Positions 1 through 7,878 are shown, counted from the first letter of the stretch. The stretch: 64,000 bases of DNA from JANQUM01 sp047630355 (GCA_047630355.1 JBLHXN010000004.1:1-64000), one strand, 5' to 3'. Numbers and translations are program-made. The notes: a model not told the origin generated them from the letters alone.

Positions 1-1241
1 TTGTTTTCTCCGTAAAATTTACCGTCAACTTCTTTTACGGCTTTCATGAATAATAAATAAGCGGCAAAACCACGGGCAAAGTATTGTGGAACGGTATCAA
101 ATATTTCGTAGTAATTGATAAGCGTCGGAATGCACCGCATCCGCATTTTCATGGTGTAATGCAACGTGATGCTTAACCATTTATGATCTAAACTTGGGTT
201 TCGGAAACGATCCATTACTTCCCTACCGTAGCGTTGAGCAATTTTAGCGTCCACGTCAAACGGAATAGCGGGAGCTAATTCCGTAAGCATGAGAATGGTG
301 ATGTATTTCTCCATTAGCTCATCGTTCATTACGTCTTTCACGTATTCGAAGCCTGCTAAATAAGACAATCCGCACATGAGTGTATGCGAACCATTCAATA
401 ACCTAAGCTTCAGTTCACGGTATTTCTGAATGTCTTTTTCAACTTTAACGTTACTGCTTGACTCCACAAATCCAAGCACTTCACGCACGTTTGAATCTCC
501 TTCAATTGCCCAAAGGGAATACGTTTCCGCCATGGTCATCAAGTCGTCTTGATAACCCAACTTCTCTTCAATTTCTTTCTTTTTATCGGCGTTGGGTTTT
601 CCGGGAACAATGCGATCCACGAGTGAACTACAAAAAGAATTTTCGTAGTTCAGCCATTCAACAAAACCTTCCTCCAAATCGCTTATTTCAGCGGTTTTAA
701 GAACGGCATCTTTTAGTATTTTTCCGTTATCAACGAGTAATTCAGTTGGAATAATGACCATCCCTTTTTTGTTTGCTTTGTAGCGTACATGGAGCCACGT
801 TGTAAGTTTGGCGGGGAAAGAATCGGGTGATACTTCCGTATTTATCTTTTCTGCCTGATAACTCAAACCCACCTCGGTAGTATTGGAAATCACAATTTCC
901 ATGTCCTCACTTTCGGCGGTTGCCAAAATACCTTTCCAGTTGTCTTTTGCGGATATAACCCTACTTATTGCTGATACTACCTCGTTCTTTTCCAGAAATG
1001 TTCCACGGTCAATTCCCCGAATGCAAACGTTGTATAAATTGTCTTGTTCTGCAAAATTTTTCACACTTCCGGCAGTAGACTTCACCACTACAATTGAGCC
1101 GTTGAAGTCGCCTTGTTGATTTCCCTTGTGAACATAATAATCACACAAAGCCCGAAGTAATACACCAGTTCCGAATTGAAGTATTTTTTCGGGACGCTGA
1201 GTTGAGTATTCAGGTACTACGACTTGCTTAGAGAGTTTCAT
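1..1241 (-). CDS. uxaB: Tagaturonate reductase (altronate oxidoreductase), 3' part off the window edge
   Basis: Reading the minus strand from the ATG at 1241 gives an open frame of 413 residues that runs off the left edge, so the last part of the protein is missing (family members are about 480-500 residues). The start reads MKLSKQVVVPEYSTQRPEKI and is followed by FGTGVLLRALCDYYV, the N-terminal dinucleotide-binding segment of the mannitol dehydrogenase superfamily (PF01232). Later, LKLRLLNGSHTLMCGLSYLAG carries the Lys and Asn-x-x-His residues typical of the catalytic core of the C-terminal domain (PF08125). The family interconverts D-tagaturonate and D-altronate with NAD(H) in cytoplasmic galacturonate catabolism. 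Uronate partners are not visible here. Mannonate or mannitol dehydrogenase is the alternative, but the overall sequence looks most like UxaB. Confidence 0.85.
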   Translation of the reverse strand, partial: MKLSKQVVVPEYSTQRPEKILQFGTGVLLRALCDYYVHKGNQQGDFNGSIVVVKSTAGSVKNFAEQDNLYNVCIRGIDRGTFLEKNEVVSAISRVISAKDNWKGILATAESEDMEIVISNTTEVGLSYQAEKINTEVSPDSFPAKLTTWLHVRYKANKKGMVIIPTELLVDNGKILKDAVLKTAEISDLEEGFVEWLNYENSFCSSLVDRIVPGKPNADKKKEIEEKLGYQDDLMTMAETYSLWAIEGDSNVREVLGFVESSSNVKVEKDIQKYRELKLRLLNGSHTLMCGLSYLAGFEYVKDVMNDELMEKYITILMLTELAPAIPFDVDAKIAQRYGREVMDRFRNPSLDHKWLSITLHYTMKMRMRCIPTLINYYEIFDTVPQYFARGFAAYLLFMKAVKEVDGKFYGEN

Positions 1242-1400
1242 AAAAGGCTTTTAAAAATAATTAAGGCTATAAGGGTATTAAAACTGCACAAAAATCGCTC
1301 ATTTAGAACATATATTGTAATTAGATTCTAACCATCAATGATACTTTCATGTGAAAGCGATGGCATTCGACGCTTTTTAATGCACAAACAACAAAACCAG

Positions 1401-1431
1401 AAAGCCGCTACGTATGATACGTAGCGGCTTT
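1401..1431 (-). terminator. Perfect 14-bp hairpin, probable terminator
   Basis: Positions 1401-1414 (AAAGCCGCTACGTA) pair perfectly with 1418-1431 around a 3-base loop. The A and T ends let it work on either strand. It lies downstream of the DUF2335 remnant and upstream of uxaB, so it probably ends minus-strand transcription before uxaB starts. Confidence 0.7.
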
Positions 1432-1449
1432 GAATTTAGATTTAGAAGA

Positions 1450-1942
1450 TTAATCCTGCTTTTGCCGTTTCCTGCCTAAAACGAAAACTGAAACTAAACT
1501 AACTACTGTGCCTCCTGCGATGACTCCGCCTAACAGTAGATTCACCACTATAAGCAAGAAAAGTGCCACATCCTATACCAAATAACCCAGTTAAAAAACT
1601 GAATATTTGACCTATAATACTTTGCATGGATTGGCTTCCTACTACTTTTTTTTCAATGGATATTCTGTGTTCAGATTGATTTTCTGCCATCTTCATGATT
1701 CTATCTGCCCCGTTTGGAATAACAGAATCATACTTTTCTAAAGTCTCCGCATCAGGGATAGGTCCCGAATGAGTCCTCTCATGAACAGAAACAATAGCAA
1801 AGGACCTGAGAATCTCGTTCTTTTTTGCATTATTTATTCCATTAAAGATTTTAGGATTCGTACTTTTAAGTTCTTTCTCTAACTCTTGAAGTCCTTCATC
1901 AGGAACCGAATCGTTAATTTTGCCTACCGCTTTTCCTGACAC
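1450..1942 (-). pseudogene. DUF2335 membrane protein gene with a C-terminal frameshift
   Basis: The frame opening at a GTG (1942) contains HERTHSGPIPDAETLEKYD, then IPNGADRIMKMAENQSEHR. This is the block that defines DUF2335 (PF10097), a family of small membrane proteins of unknown role. After GLFGIG, near 1570, this frame becomes Arg/His-rich and stops at 1499. The next frame instead continues as VALFLLIVVNLLLGGVIAGG and TVVSLVSVFVLGRK, stopping at 1450. That is exactly the two-helix tail with a basic end expected of the family. One surplus base near 1570 explains the break. It could be a real pseudogene or a base-calling error. The GTG start is weak, and a short ORF ends 5 bases upstream. 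Confidence 0.7.
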
Positions 1943-1947
1943 TTTAA

Positions 1948-2100
1948 TCAGTTTAGTTTTTCGGCCTTCTTTAATGCTATCTTGATATCACTACCAACGT
2001 TATACCAATCAGACTTAATAGCTTTCGAGTCTGCGTTATGCCCGTTTTCTGAGTAGTTATAATCAAAATAGTCTCCTGCAATATTAAGTACTGTACCCAT
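1948..2100 (-). CDS. Possible small protein, 50 residues, function unknown
   Basis: From the ATG at 2100 the minus strand reads MGTVLNIAGDYFDYNYSENG and ends in KIALKKAEKLN before a TGA at 1948-1950. The composition (acidic and Asn-rich start, Lys-rich helical end) looks like a protein rather than chance AT-rich sequence. It stops 5 bases before the GTG of the DUF2335 gene, which suggests a translationally coupled pair. I do not recognise the family. A longer competing ORF in another frame (1977-2309) is low-complexity and less convincing. Confidence 0.35.
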   Translation of the reverse strand: MGTVLNIAGDYFDYNYSENGHNADSKAIKSDWYNVGSDIKIALKKAEKLN

Positions 2101-2305
2101 TCCAACGAAGAAATCGTTCTTAGGCAAAAGGAAGCAAGTTCTATATTTATTAATTTTTTTTCATATAATTTTACATTATTTGAATGTTTAAACTGACTTC
2201 TCTGTAAAAGAAATAATTTTTCTAATAAAGAAAAAGTTTTACAAAGAAAAAAGTCAAACCTAATATTTGTTATAACGTCTCTTCTACAAGAAAGATTATA
2301 AAATA

Positions 2306-3622
2306 TCAATAACGGTACATTTCCGGCTTGAAAGGACCTGCCTTTGTTACACCGATATAATCAGCTTGTTCGGTGGTTAGGTTATCCAGTTTCGCACCTA
2401 CGTGAGCAAGGTGCAAAGCAGCTACTTTTTCGTCCAATATTTTAGGAAGAACATATACCTTATTTTCGTACTCGCCAGTATTGTTCCAAAGCTCTAACTG
2501 AGCCAAGGTTTGGTTAGCAAACGAGCAAGACATTACAAAAGATGGGTGACCCATGGCACAACCTAAGTTCACTAAACGACCTTCGGCAAGTACGATAATA
2601 TCCTTACCTTCAATGGTGTACATATCAACCTGCGGCTTAATAACCGACTTCGATTTTCCGTGATTTTTGTTCAACCACGCCATATCGATTTCGTTATCGA
2701 AGTGACCGATATTACAAACGATGGCTTTGTCACGCATTTTCAGGAAGTGACGTTCGTTGATGATATTGTAGTTACCAGTTGCGGTAACAATGATTTGAGC
2801 ACGCGTTACGGCTTCGTCCATTGTTACTACTTCGTAACCGTCCATGGCAGCTTGTAATGCACATATTGGGTCAATTTCGGTAACCATTACGCGGCATCCC
2901 GCTCCCCGAAGTGAGTCAGCAGAACCTTTACCTACGTCACCGTATCCGGCAACAACGGCAACTTTACCGGCAAGCATCAAGTCAGTAGCACGACGGATTG
3001 CGTCAACCAATGATTCGCGGCAGCCGTATTTATTGTCAAATTTGGATTTTGTAACTGAGTCGTTTACGTTAATGGCAGGAAGCAATAATGTGCCTTTTTT
3101 GTAACGCTCGTACAGACGGTGAACGCCCGTAGTAGTTTCTTCCGAAAGACCTTTGATACCCGAAACCAATTCAGGGTAACGGTCAAATACCATGTTGGTC
3201 AAATCACCACCATCGTCTAAGATAAGGTTCAACGGCTTTTGCTCTTCACCAAAGAATAATGTCTGTTCAATGCACCAGTCGAATTCTTCTTCGGTCATTC
3301 CTTTCCAGGCGTACACCTGAATTCCGGCGGCAGCAATAGCAGCGGCGGCGTGATCTTGCGTTGAGAAAATATTACAAGACGACCACGTAACTTCCGCACC
3401 AAGCTCCACAAGGGTTTCAATTAATACGGCGGTTTGGATCGTCATGTGCAGACAACCCGCAACGCGAGCACCCGCTAAGGGCTTAGAAGGGCCGTACTCT
3501 TTACGGATTTCCATTAGGCCGGGCATTTCTGCTTCGGCGAGTCCGATTTCTTTGCGTCCCCACTCGGCGAGGGTAATATCTTTTACCTTACTTGGTATGA
3601 ATGCTTTTGTAGCTGTTGCCAT
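2306..3622 (-). CDS. ahcY: Adenosylhomocysteinase (S-adenosyl-L-homocysteine hydrolase)
   Basis: A 438-residue protein of full family length. It reversibly splits S-adenosylhomocysteine into adenosine and homocysteine in the cytoplasm, using a tightly bound NAD and relieving product inhibition of methyltransferases. The substrate domain shows AGCLHMTIQTAVLIETLVELGAEV. The NAD domain has VVAGYGDVGKGSADSLRGAG, and GHFDNEIDM and a C-terminal KPEMYRY complete the signature. The Lys-Pro-x-x-Tyr-Arg-Tyr end is the region that reaches into the neighbouring subunit's NAD site. It appears monocistronic: a promoter lies just upstream, and downstream comes AT-rich DNA with only the small ORF and the DUF2335 remnant. 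Confidence 0.98.
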   Translation of the reverse strand: MATATKAFIPSKVKDITLAEWGRKEIGLAEAEMPGLMEIRKEYGPSKPLAGARVAGCLHMTIQTAVLIETLVELGAEVTWSSCNIFSTQDHAAAAIAAAGIQVYAWKGMTEEEFDWCIEQTLFFGEEQKPLNLILDDGGDLTNMVFDRYPELVSGIKGLSEETTTGVHRLYERYKKGTLLLPAINVNDSVTKSKFDNKYGCRESLVDAIRRATDLMLAGKVAVVAGYGDVGKGSADSLRGAGCRVMVTEIDPICALQAAMDGYEVVTMDEAVTRAQIIVTATGNYNIINERHFLKMRDKAIVCNIGHFDNEIDMAWLNKNHGKSKSVIKPQVDMYTIEGKDIIVLAEGRLVNLGCAMGHPSFVMSCSFANQTLAQLELWNNTGEYENKVYVLPKILDEKVAALHLAHVGAKLDNLTTEQADYIGVTKAGPFKPEMYRY

Positions 3623-3684
3623 TTTGAAAAAGTTATTTTATCTAAAAAAATGAATTTCTGTAAACGATTTATCTAAATCAAGTG

Positions 3685-3716
3685 CAAAATTACAAAAATA
3701 TATCTGTAAATCTAAA
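3685..3716 (-). promoter_or_regulatory. Predicted Bacteroidota-type promoter for ahcY
   Basis: On the minus strand a -7 box TAATTTTG (3692-3685) fits TAnnTTTG. Twenty bases further upstream is TTTA (3716-3713), one mismatch from the -33 TTTG. Transcription would start near 3678, about 55 bases before the ahcY ATG. A second overlapping -7 match (TATTTTTG, 3700-3693) has no -33 partner. Confidence 0.5.
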
Positions 3717-3793
3717 TACCAGTATGTTAATTCTCTTTTAAGAAATCGTGGCAGATTGAGATTATTATTTAAGTTTACGTAAGACTAATGAGT

Positions 3794-3913
3794 GTCATAC
3801 TGAGCTTGTCGAAGTATCGTCAACTTGTGTGAACTCCCCGAACGAGCTTACCTTCGACCGCCCGATCCGCTCAGGCAGCAGTACAAGTGTCAGCCTGAGC
3901 GGACTGTCGAAGG
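3794..3913. repeat. REP-like palindromic intergenic element
   Basis: Arms at 3851-3878 (CCTTCGAC, then CCGCTCAGGC) and 3892-3913 (GCCTGAGCGG, then GTCGAAGG) form an imperfect long palindrome with a short spacer. A half-copy, CTGAGCTTGTCGAAG, lies just upstream at about 3803-3817. The same CTTCGAC...GCTCAG words return at 6001-6066. The sequence is GC-richer than its surroundings and sits between genes, as REP elements do. Together with the ahcY promoter it fills the 340-base gap 3623-3962. Confidence 0.6.
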
Positions 3914-3962
3914 CAGTCCAGATTATTTTAACATAAGCAATGTCCTCAATATTAAACTTCAC

Positions 3963-4565
3963 ATGAACATCAAAAACATCATCTTCGATTTCGGCGGCGT
4001 ATTAGTGGATTGGAATCCCCGCTATTTGTATAAAGAACATTTTGCCACCGAAGCCGAAATGGAAGACTTCCTCGAAAACATCTGCACCGATGCGTGGAAC
4101 ATCGAACAAGACCGCGGGCGACCACTCGCCGAAGCAACGAAATTGTTGCAGGAAAAACACCTCGAATACCACGATTTGATTGCCTTGTTTTACGGTGAAT
4201 GGGAAACGATGATGAAAGACCAAATTCCGGGAACGGTAAAAATCCTGCACGAAGTACGCCCAAAATACAACCTCTACGGACTCACCAACTGGTCTTCCGA
4301 AACGATTGATTTTGCCTACAACCGCTTCGATTTCTTTGAGCAATTTGACGGTATCGTGGTTTCCGGCGTAGAAAAACTCATCAAGCCCGATCATACATTC
4401 TTTCACCTGCTCCTCAACCGCTACCACATCAAAGCTAAAGAATCCGTCTTCATAGACGACAACGCCGCCAATATCAAAGCGGCCAAGGAAATAGGTTTTC
4501 ACACCGTTCATTTTAAAAGTGCGGAACAGTTGAGGGAAGAGTTGGAAGGGGTGGGGATTTTGTGA
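3963..4565 (+). CDS. HAD superfamily phosphatase (subfamily IA, YihX-like)
   Basis: A 200-residue cytoplasmic hydrolase. I chose the ATG at 3963 because the protein then begins MNIKNIIFDFGGVLVDW. The longer open frame upstream translates the REP-like repeat and has no family counterpart. All four HAD motifs are visible: DFGGVLVDW (nucleophile Asp), GLTNWS (motif II), IKPDHTFFHLLLNRY (motif III Lys) and SVFIDDNAANI (motif IV Asp pair). The small cap between motifs I and II fits class IA phosphatases such as E. coli YihX, which acts on sugar phosphates. The substrate here cannot be told from sequence. The gene stands alone downstream of repeats. Confidence 0.88.
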   Translation: MNIKNIIFDFGGVLVDWNPRYLYKEHFATEAEMEDFLENICTDAWNIEQDRGRPLAEATKLLQEKHLEYHDLIALFYGEWETMMKDQIPGTVKILHEVRPKYNLYGLTNWSSETIDFAYNRFDFFEQFDGIVVSGVEKLIKPDHTFFHLLLNRYHIKAKESVFIDDNAANIKAAKEIGFHTVHFKSAEQLREELEGVGIL

Positions 4566-4609
4566 AATTATTGTATAATTGTTTTATCTTTATTCAAAAC
4601 TATACGCCT

Positions 4610-4918
4610 ATGGAAGCTACCGCAGAGAATTATCGAAAAGGTATTATTTCAAAAATAAAAGAACTCCCGACTGAAAAACTTCCGTTGGTCGATACATATT
4701 TGGACTCACTTACTATCAAGGAAAAACAGAAAGTCTCTATTTTATCTTATGCCGGAATTTTCAAAGAGTTAGATGATGAAACTTTTAATAATTTGACCGT
4801 AAATCTTTCTAAGAATAGGAGTGCTCAGACTTTAGATAAGCGTTTAGCAGAAGATGAAAAAGACTACATTTCAGCGAAAGAATCTATTTCTAAATTGAAA
4901 GAGAAGTATGGATTATGA
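4610..4918 (+). CDS. Small antitoxin-like hypothetical protein
   Basis: A 102-residue charged, helical protein beginning MEATAENYRKGIISKIKELP; the upstream 16 codons of the open frame look non-coding. A central ILSYAGIFKELDDETFNNL and a Lys-rich end resemble the DNA-binding/neutralising antitoxin proteins that precede PIN or RelE/ParE toxin genes in Bacteroidota, but I cannot name a family. Its last codons overlap the ATG of a short frame at 4908 by 11 bases, the arrangement usual in toxin-antitoxin operons. That second frame is only 31 codons. If this is a toxin-antitoxin locus, the toxin is truncated. Confidence 0.55.
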   Translation: MEATAENYRKGIISKIKELPTEKLPLVDTYLDSLTIKEKQKVSILSYAGIFKELDDETFNNLTVNLSKNRSAQTLDKRLAEDEKDYISAKESISKLKEKYGL

Positions 4919-5003
4919 ATTGATTATTCTCTACGGGTTTAAAGAATCTTTTTTTGTTGACATTAACAATGACGGCAAACTTGTCAGTCAAACTTGTCAG
5001 TAA
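4908..5003 (+). pseudogene. 31-codon frame overlapping the antitoxin-like gene; possible truncated toxin
   Basis: The ATG at 4908 lies inside the end of the preceding gene and opens MDYELIILYGFKESFFVDIN, closing at a TAA (5001-5003). The start resembles the first strand of RelE/ParE-type toxins, but nothing more of such a fold follows. The stop is embedded in a hairpin: TTGTCAGT (4994-5001) pairs with ACTGACAA (5008-5015). The repeated word AACTTGTCAGT just before it hints at a local duplication. It could equally be a chance frame. Confidence 0.25.
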
Positions 5004-5034
5004 GGATACTGACAACGGGAAAAGAATAATCATT

Positions 5035-5448
5035 TCACTCCCCCGCACAACCCTCTGGACAGAATTTTATTGCAACGACGTAGTAACAGCGTACCGGTTT
5101 ACCGGCGTGCTTCGCCGGACTCCAGCGGGGCATATTAACAGCAACCCGTTCGGCTTCGTCTAAAAATTCTCTACGACATTCCCGCATATTTTCAATTCCC
5201 AAAATTCGCCCGTCTTTCTCTACAATCAACTTGACGAAAGCGATTTCTTTAATACCACTTCCAAGCAACGCTTGTGGATAAACTACATGTCTTTTCAGGT
5301 ACGTCTTCAATGAGTCTTGTCCACCCGGAAAAGACGGGGGCGTTCCCACCGTTGTGAAAATAACCTCGTCTTTTTCAGAGTTATTAGATTGAGCCTGAGC
5401 TTGGAAGTAGATTGAGGTGAGTAGAAATATTGCAGTTATATGCCTCAT
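5035..5448 (-). CDS. Exported TonB C-terminal-domain-like protein (copy 1)
   Basis: A 137-residue protein with a signal peptide (MRHITAIFLLTSIYFQAQAQ) and then one small domain. PPSFPGGQDSLKTYLKRHVVYP is the entry motif of the TonB C-terminal fold (PF03544/TonB_C_2), followed by the strand-helix pattern around VKLIVEKDGRI and MPRWSPAKHAGKPV. There is no membrane anchor or proline linker, so it is a free periplasmic or exported TonB_C domain rather than a working TonB. It ends in KFCPEGCAGE with two cysteines, as does its upstream neighbour. The two genes are 28 bases apart, face the same way and are clearly duplicates, probably one transcript. Confidence 0.8.
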   Translation of the reverse strand: MRHITAIFLLTSIYFQAQAQSNNSEKDEVIFTTVGTPPSFPGGQDSLKTYLKRHVVYPQALLGSGIKEIAFVKLIVEKDGRILGIENMRECRREFLDEAERVAVNMPRWSPAKHAGKPVRCYYVVAIKFCPEGCAGE

Positions 5449-5476
5449 TTTTAGCGAGTTATGTTAAGGTTTTACT

Positions 5477-5896
5477 TTACCATCCTGCACAACCTTCGGG
5501 GCAAAATTTTACCAGAATTGCGAAATAACATCTTCTTAACTCATCGTTTTGCATGGCGGGATTCCAACGAGGCATATTTTTAACCAAGTCAAGGGCTATT
5601 TTTTCGAATTCACGAAAGCCTCCTTGTATAAGTTCTACACTCGATATACTACCATTCTTTTCAATTACGAATTTCACTATTAACGTTTCTCTATAGGCGT
5701 ACTTCTGATAAACCTCGGGATAGATTGTATTGTATTTTAAGTAGACGCCTAATGAATCATGTCCGCCTGGAAAAGAAGGCGGCACTTCAACGGTCGTGTA
5801 AATTGTGGAGTCGCTACGCTCAGTTATGCAGCGTTGGGCGTTTAGTTTTGCACCAATTACGAATGATAGGAATAGAGCGATTTTGAGACTTTTCAT
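5477..5896 (-). CDS. Exported TonB C-terminal-domain-like protein (copy 2)
   Basis: A 139-residue paralogue of the gene downstream of it. I start at MKSLKIALFLSFVIGAKLNAQ, a normal signal peptide; the nine codons upstream add nothing. It shares the order PPSFPGGHDSLGVYLKYNTI, VKFVIEKNGSI, MPRWNPAMQN and the C-terminal KFCPEGCAGW. The sequences have diverged strongly outside these motifs, so the duplication is old. An upstream promoter-like motif points into it, so both copies may be transcribed from there. Function unknown; TonB_C domains usually bind TonB-box or peptidoglycan-linked partners. Confidence 0.8.
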   Translation of the reverse strand: MKSLKIALFLSFVIGAKLNAQRCITERSDSTIYTTVEVPPSFPGGHDSLGVYLKYNTIYPEVYQKYAYRETLIVKFVIEKNGSISSVELIQGGFREFEKIALDLVKNMPRWNPAMQNDELRRCYFAILVKFCPEGCAGW

Positions 5897-5920
5897 TTTG
5901 TTAATAATAGTAATGAAAAT

Positions 5921-5951
5921 CAAATATACAACATTTAGCTAAATATCTAAA
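5921..5951 (-). promoter_or_regulatory. Predicted promoter for the two TonB_C-like genes
   Basis: On the minus strand, TATATTTG (5928-5921) matches the -7 TAnnTTTG, and TTTA (5951-5948) lies 19 bases upstream as a one-mismatch -33. Transcription would start about 15-20 bases before the ATG at 5896. Confidence 0.45.
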
Positions 5952-6000
5952 TTATATTTCGCCTTTATCAATAATCGTTCTATTCACAGTAACGGAACGG

Positions 6001-6100
6001 GCTTCGGCTTCGCTCAGCCGCCAGTTCTCTGTCAGTGCCTAACGTAGCTATTTCGACTTCGCTCAGACGTCAGTTCTCTGTTAGTACCCAAGCATAGCAA
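6001..6100. repeat. Two tandem ~50-bp repeats related to the REP-like element
   Basis: Positions 6001-6050 and 6051-6099 are imperfect tandem copies. Both carry CTTCGRCTTCGCTCAGNCG, then CAGTTCTCTGTYAGTRCC and a GTAGC/ATAGC end. A shorter third copy may begin at 6100 (TTTCTACTTC). A separate GC-rich palindromic run of CCGGTCGG units follows at about 6158-6184. These repeats fill most of the 376-base gap 5897-6272. Confidence 0.6.
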
Positions 6101-6233
6101 TTTCTACTTCATTTCAATTCTGAATCATCAAAACCGTTTCTGGTGTCTGAGCGTACCGGGCCGCCGGTCGGCCGGTCGGCCGAAGGCACATCTTTTATTT
6201 ACCCATACTTATTTTAATCCCAACTAAATACCT

Positions 6234-6241
6234 TAGCTTTG
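6234..6241 (+). promoter_or_regulatory. Predicted -7 element of the guaB promoter
   Basis: TAGCTTTG matches the Bacteroidota -7 consensus TAnnTTTG exactly; no good -33 is visible about 20 bases upstream. Transcription would start near 6248. That makes the in-frame GTG at 6243 untranslatable and supports the ATG at 6273 as the guaB start. Confidence 0.5.
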
Positions 6242-6272
6242 CGTGGCAAATGATAAAACGTATTATTTGCCC

Positions 6273-7739
6273 ATGATTGATTCTTCAAAACTGCTTTACG
6301 AAGCACTTACTTACGACGACGTTCTGCTCGTCCCGGCTTACTCCGAAATACTTCCACGCGATACCAGTACGGTCACAAAGTTGACCCGAAACATCAGTTT
6401 GAACATTCCGTTAATTTCTGCGGCGATGGATACCGTCACGGAATACGAAATGGCAATTGCCGTGGCTCAGGAAGGCGGAATTGGCATGATTCACAAAAAT
6501 ATGTCGATTGAATTGCAAGCCGATCAAGTTCGCAGAGTTAAACGCTCTGAGAGCGGCATGATCATCGACCCGATTACTTTACCAGTTAATGCCTTGGTGG
6601 GCGATGCCCTCCGCATTATGCAGGAATTTAAAGTCGGCGGAATTCCTGTCATTACCGATGCCGGAAAGCTCTACGGAATTGTCACAAACCGTGATTTGCG
6701 TTTCCAGAATGACATGACGATGCCCATTGAAATGGTCATGACGAAAGAGAATCTGGTTACGGCAAAAGAAGGCATTGGTCTTGACCAAGCCGAAAATATC
6801 CTGAAAGAATACAAGATTGAAAAACTGCCCATTATCAACAAGCACAATGATTTGGTTGGTTTGATTACTTACAAGGATATTCTGAAGAAACGTAACCGTC
6901 CGAATGCCGCTAAAGACAAATTAGGTCGTTTGTTGGTCGGTGCAGCAATTGGCGTAACACCCGATATTGAAGACCGCATTGCGGCTCTCGTAAAATCAGG
7001 CGTGGATGTGGTAAGTATTGATACTGCTCACGGCCATTCAAGAGGAGTTATTGAGGCCCTTAGAGCCATCAAAAATAAATTCCCTGACCTTGACGTAATT
7101 TGCGGAAACATTGCCACCGGAGAAGCTGCCAAAGCATTGGTTGATGCCGGAGCCGATGCCGTGAAAGTTGGCGTTGGACCAGGAAGTATTTGTACCACCC
7201 GGATTATTGCCGGAATAGGAATGCCGCAACTTTCTGCGGTGCATTTATCAGCTAAAGCTATCGCGGGTTCTGGCGTTCCGATTATTGCTGACGGCGGAAT
7301 TCGCTTTTCGGGAGACGTGGTAAAAGCCATTGCTGGCGGAGCAGATTCTGTAATGATTGGCTCGCTACTTGCCGGAACCAACGAAGCACCAGGCGAGATG
7401 GTCATTTACGAAGGACGAAAGTTCAAAACGTACCGCGGAATGGGTTCGGTAGAAGCGATGGAAGATGGCTCGAAAGACCGTTATTTCCAAGACGCCGAAG
7501 ACGACGTAAAGAAACTCGTTCCCGAAGGAATTGTTGGTCGTGTTGCTTATAAGGGAAGTGCCTCAGAGGTATTGTACCAAATGGCGGGCGGTTTGAAAGC
7601 TGGAATGGGCTATTGCGGTGCCGGTGATATTAAAGCTTTGCAACAAGCAAAATTTGTAAAAATTACGTCATCGGGAATGCGGGAAAGTCATCCACATGAT
7701 ATTCAGATTATGCGGGAAGCTCCAAATTATTCGAGGTAA
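6273..7739 (+). CDS. guaB: IMP dehydrogenase
   Basis: A 488-residue enzyme that oxidises IMP to XMP with NAD, the committed step of GMP synthesis. I use the ATG at 6273 (MIDSSKLLYEALTYDDVLLV), which matches family N-termini. The frame could extend to a GTG at 6243, but a -7 box sits at 6234-6241. The barrel is interrupted after about residue 90 by two CBS domains (GMIIDPITLPVNALVGDALR through LPIINKHNDLVGLITYKD). Next come VDVVSIDTAHGHS, the catalytic-Cys loop GVGPGSICTTRIIAG, the flavin/phosphate-site-like GGIRFSGDVVKAIAGGAD and the flap YRGMGSVEAM. It is full length with no lesions and has its own terminator downstream. Confidence 0.98.
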   Translation: MIDSSKLLYEALTYDDVLLVPAYSEILPRDTSTVTKLTRNISLNIPLISAAMDTVTEYEMAIAVAQEGGIGMIHKNMSIELQADQVRRVKRSESGMIIDPITLPVNALVGDALRIMQEFKVGGIPVITDAGKLYGIVTNRDLRFQNDMTMPIEMVMTKENLVTAKEGIGLDQAENILKEYKIEKLPIINKHNDLVGLITYKDILKKRNRPNAAKDKLGRLLVGAAIGVTPDIEDRIAALVKSGVDVVSIDTAHGHSRGVIEALRAIKNKFPDLDVICGNIATGEAAKALVDAGADAVKVGVGPGSICTTRIIAGIGMPQLSAVHLSAKAIAGSGVPIIADGGIRFSGDVVKAIAGGADSVMIGSLLAGTNEAPGEMVIYEGRKFKTYRGMGSVEAMEDGSKDRYFQDAEDDVKKLVPEGIVGRVAYKGSASEVLYQMAGGLKAGMGYCGAGDIKALQQAKFVKITSSGMRESHPHDIQIMREAPNYSR

Positions 7740-7770
7740 TTATCGAGAAAAATAACGAAATTATTTAACC

Positions 7771-7832
7771 CACGAAGCCGCCAAGATACGAAGAATGAGT
7801 TTTCTAAACCTTCGTAACTTGGCGGCTTCGTG
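7771..7832 (+). terminator. Long hairpin after guaB (23-bp arms)
   Basis: CACGAAGCCGCCAAG plus ACGAAG (7771-7793) pairs with 7810-7832, with one mismatch and a 16-base loop. This is a long REP-like hairpin in the position expected for a guaB terminator, though the U-tract is poor. It may mainly protect the 3' end of the mRNA. Confidence 0.6.
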
Positions 7833-7878
7833 ATAATTTATATAGGACTGAATTTGGCTTTTTCGATATCCTTCAATT

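Noticed and set aside
1977..2309. 110-codon minus-strand ORF beginning at the ahcY stop
   Set aside because: Low-complexity Phe/Leu/Ile/Lys translation of AT-rich DNA, in a different frame from the more protein-like 50-residue ORF; no family features.
3825..3962. N-terminal extension of the HAD phosphatase frame
   Set aside because: It translates the REP-like palindrome and has no counterpart in the family; the ATG at 3963 gives the normal N-terminus.
3623..3962. Possible SAH riboswitch upstream of ahcY
   Set aside because: The leader from the predicted promoter is only about 55 AT-rich bases, with no conserved hairpin core.
4002..4511. 169-codon minus-strand ORF opposite the HAD gene
   Set aside because: Shadow frame of a gene with strong HAD motifs on the other strand.
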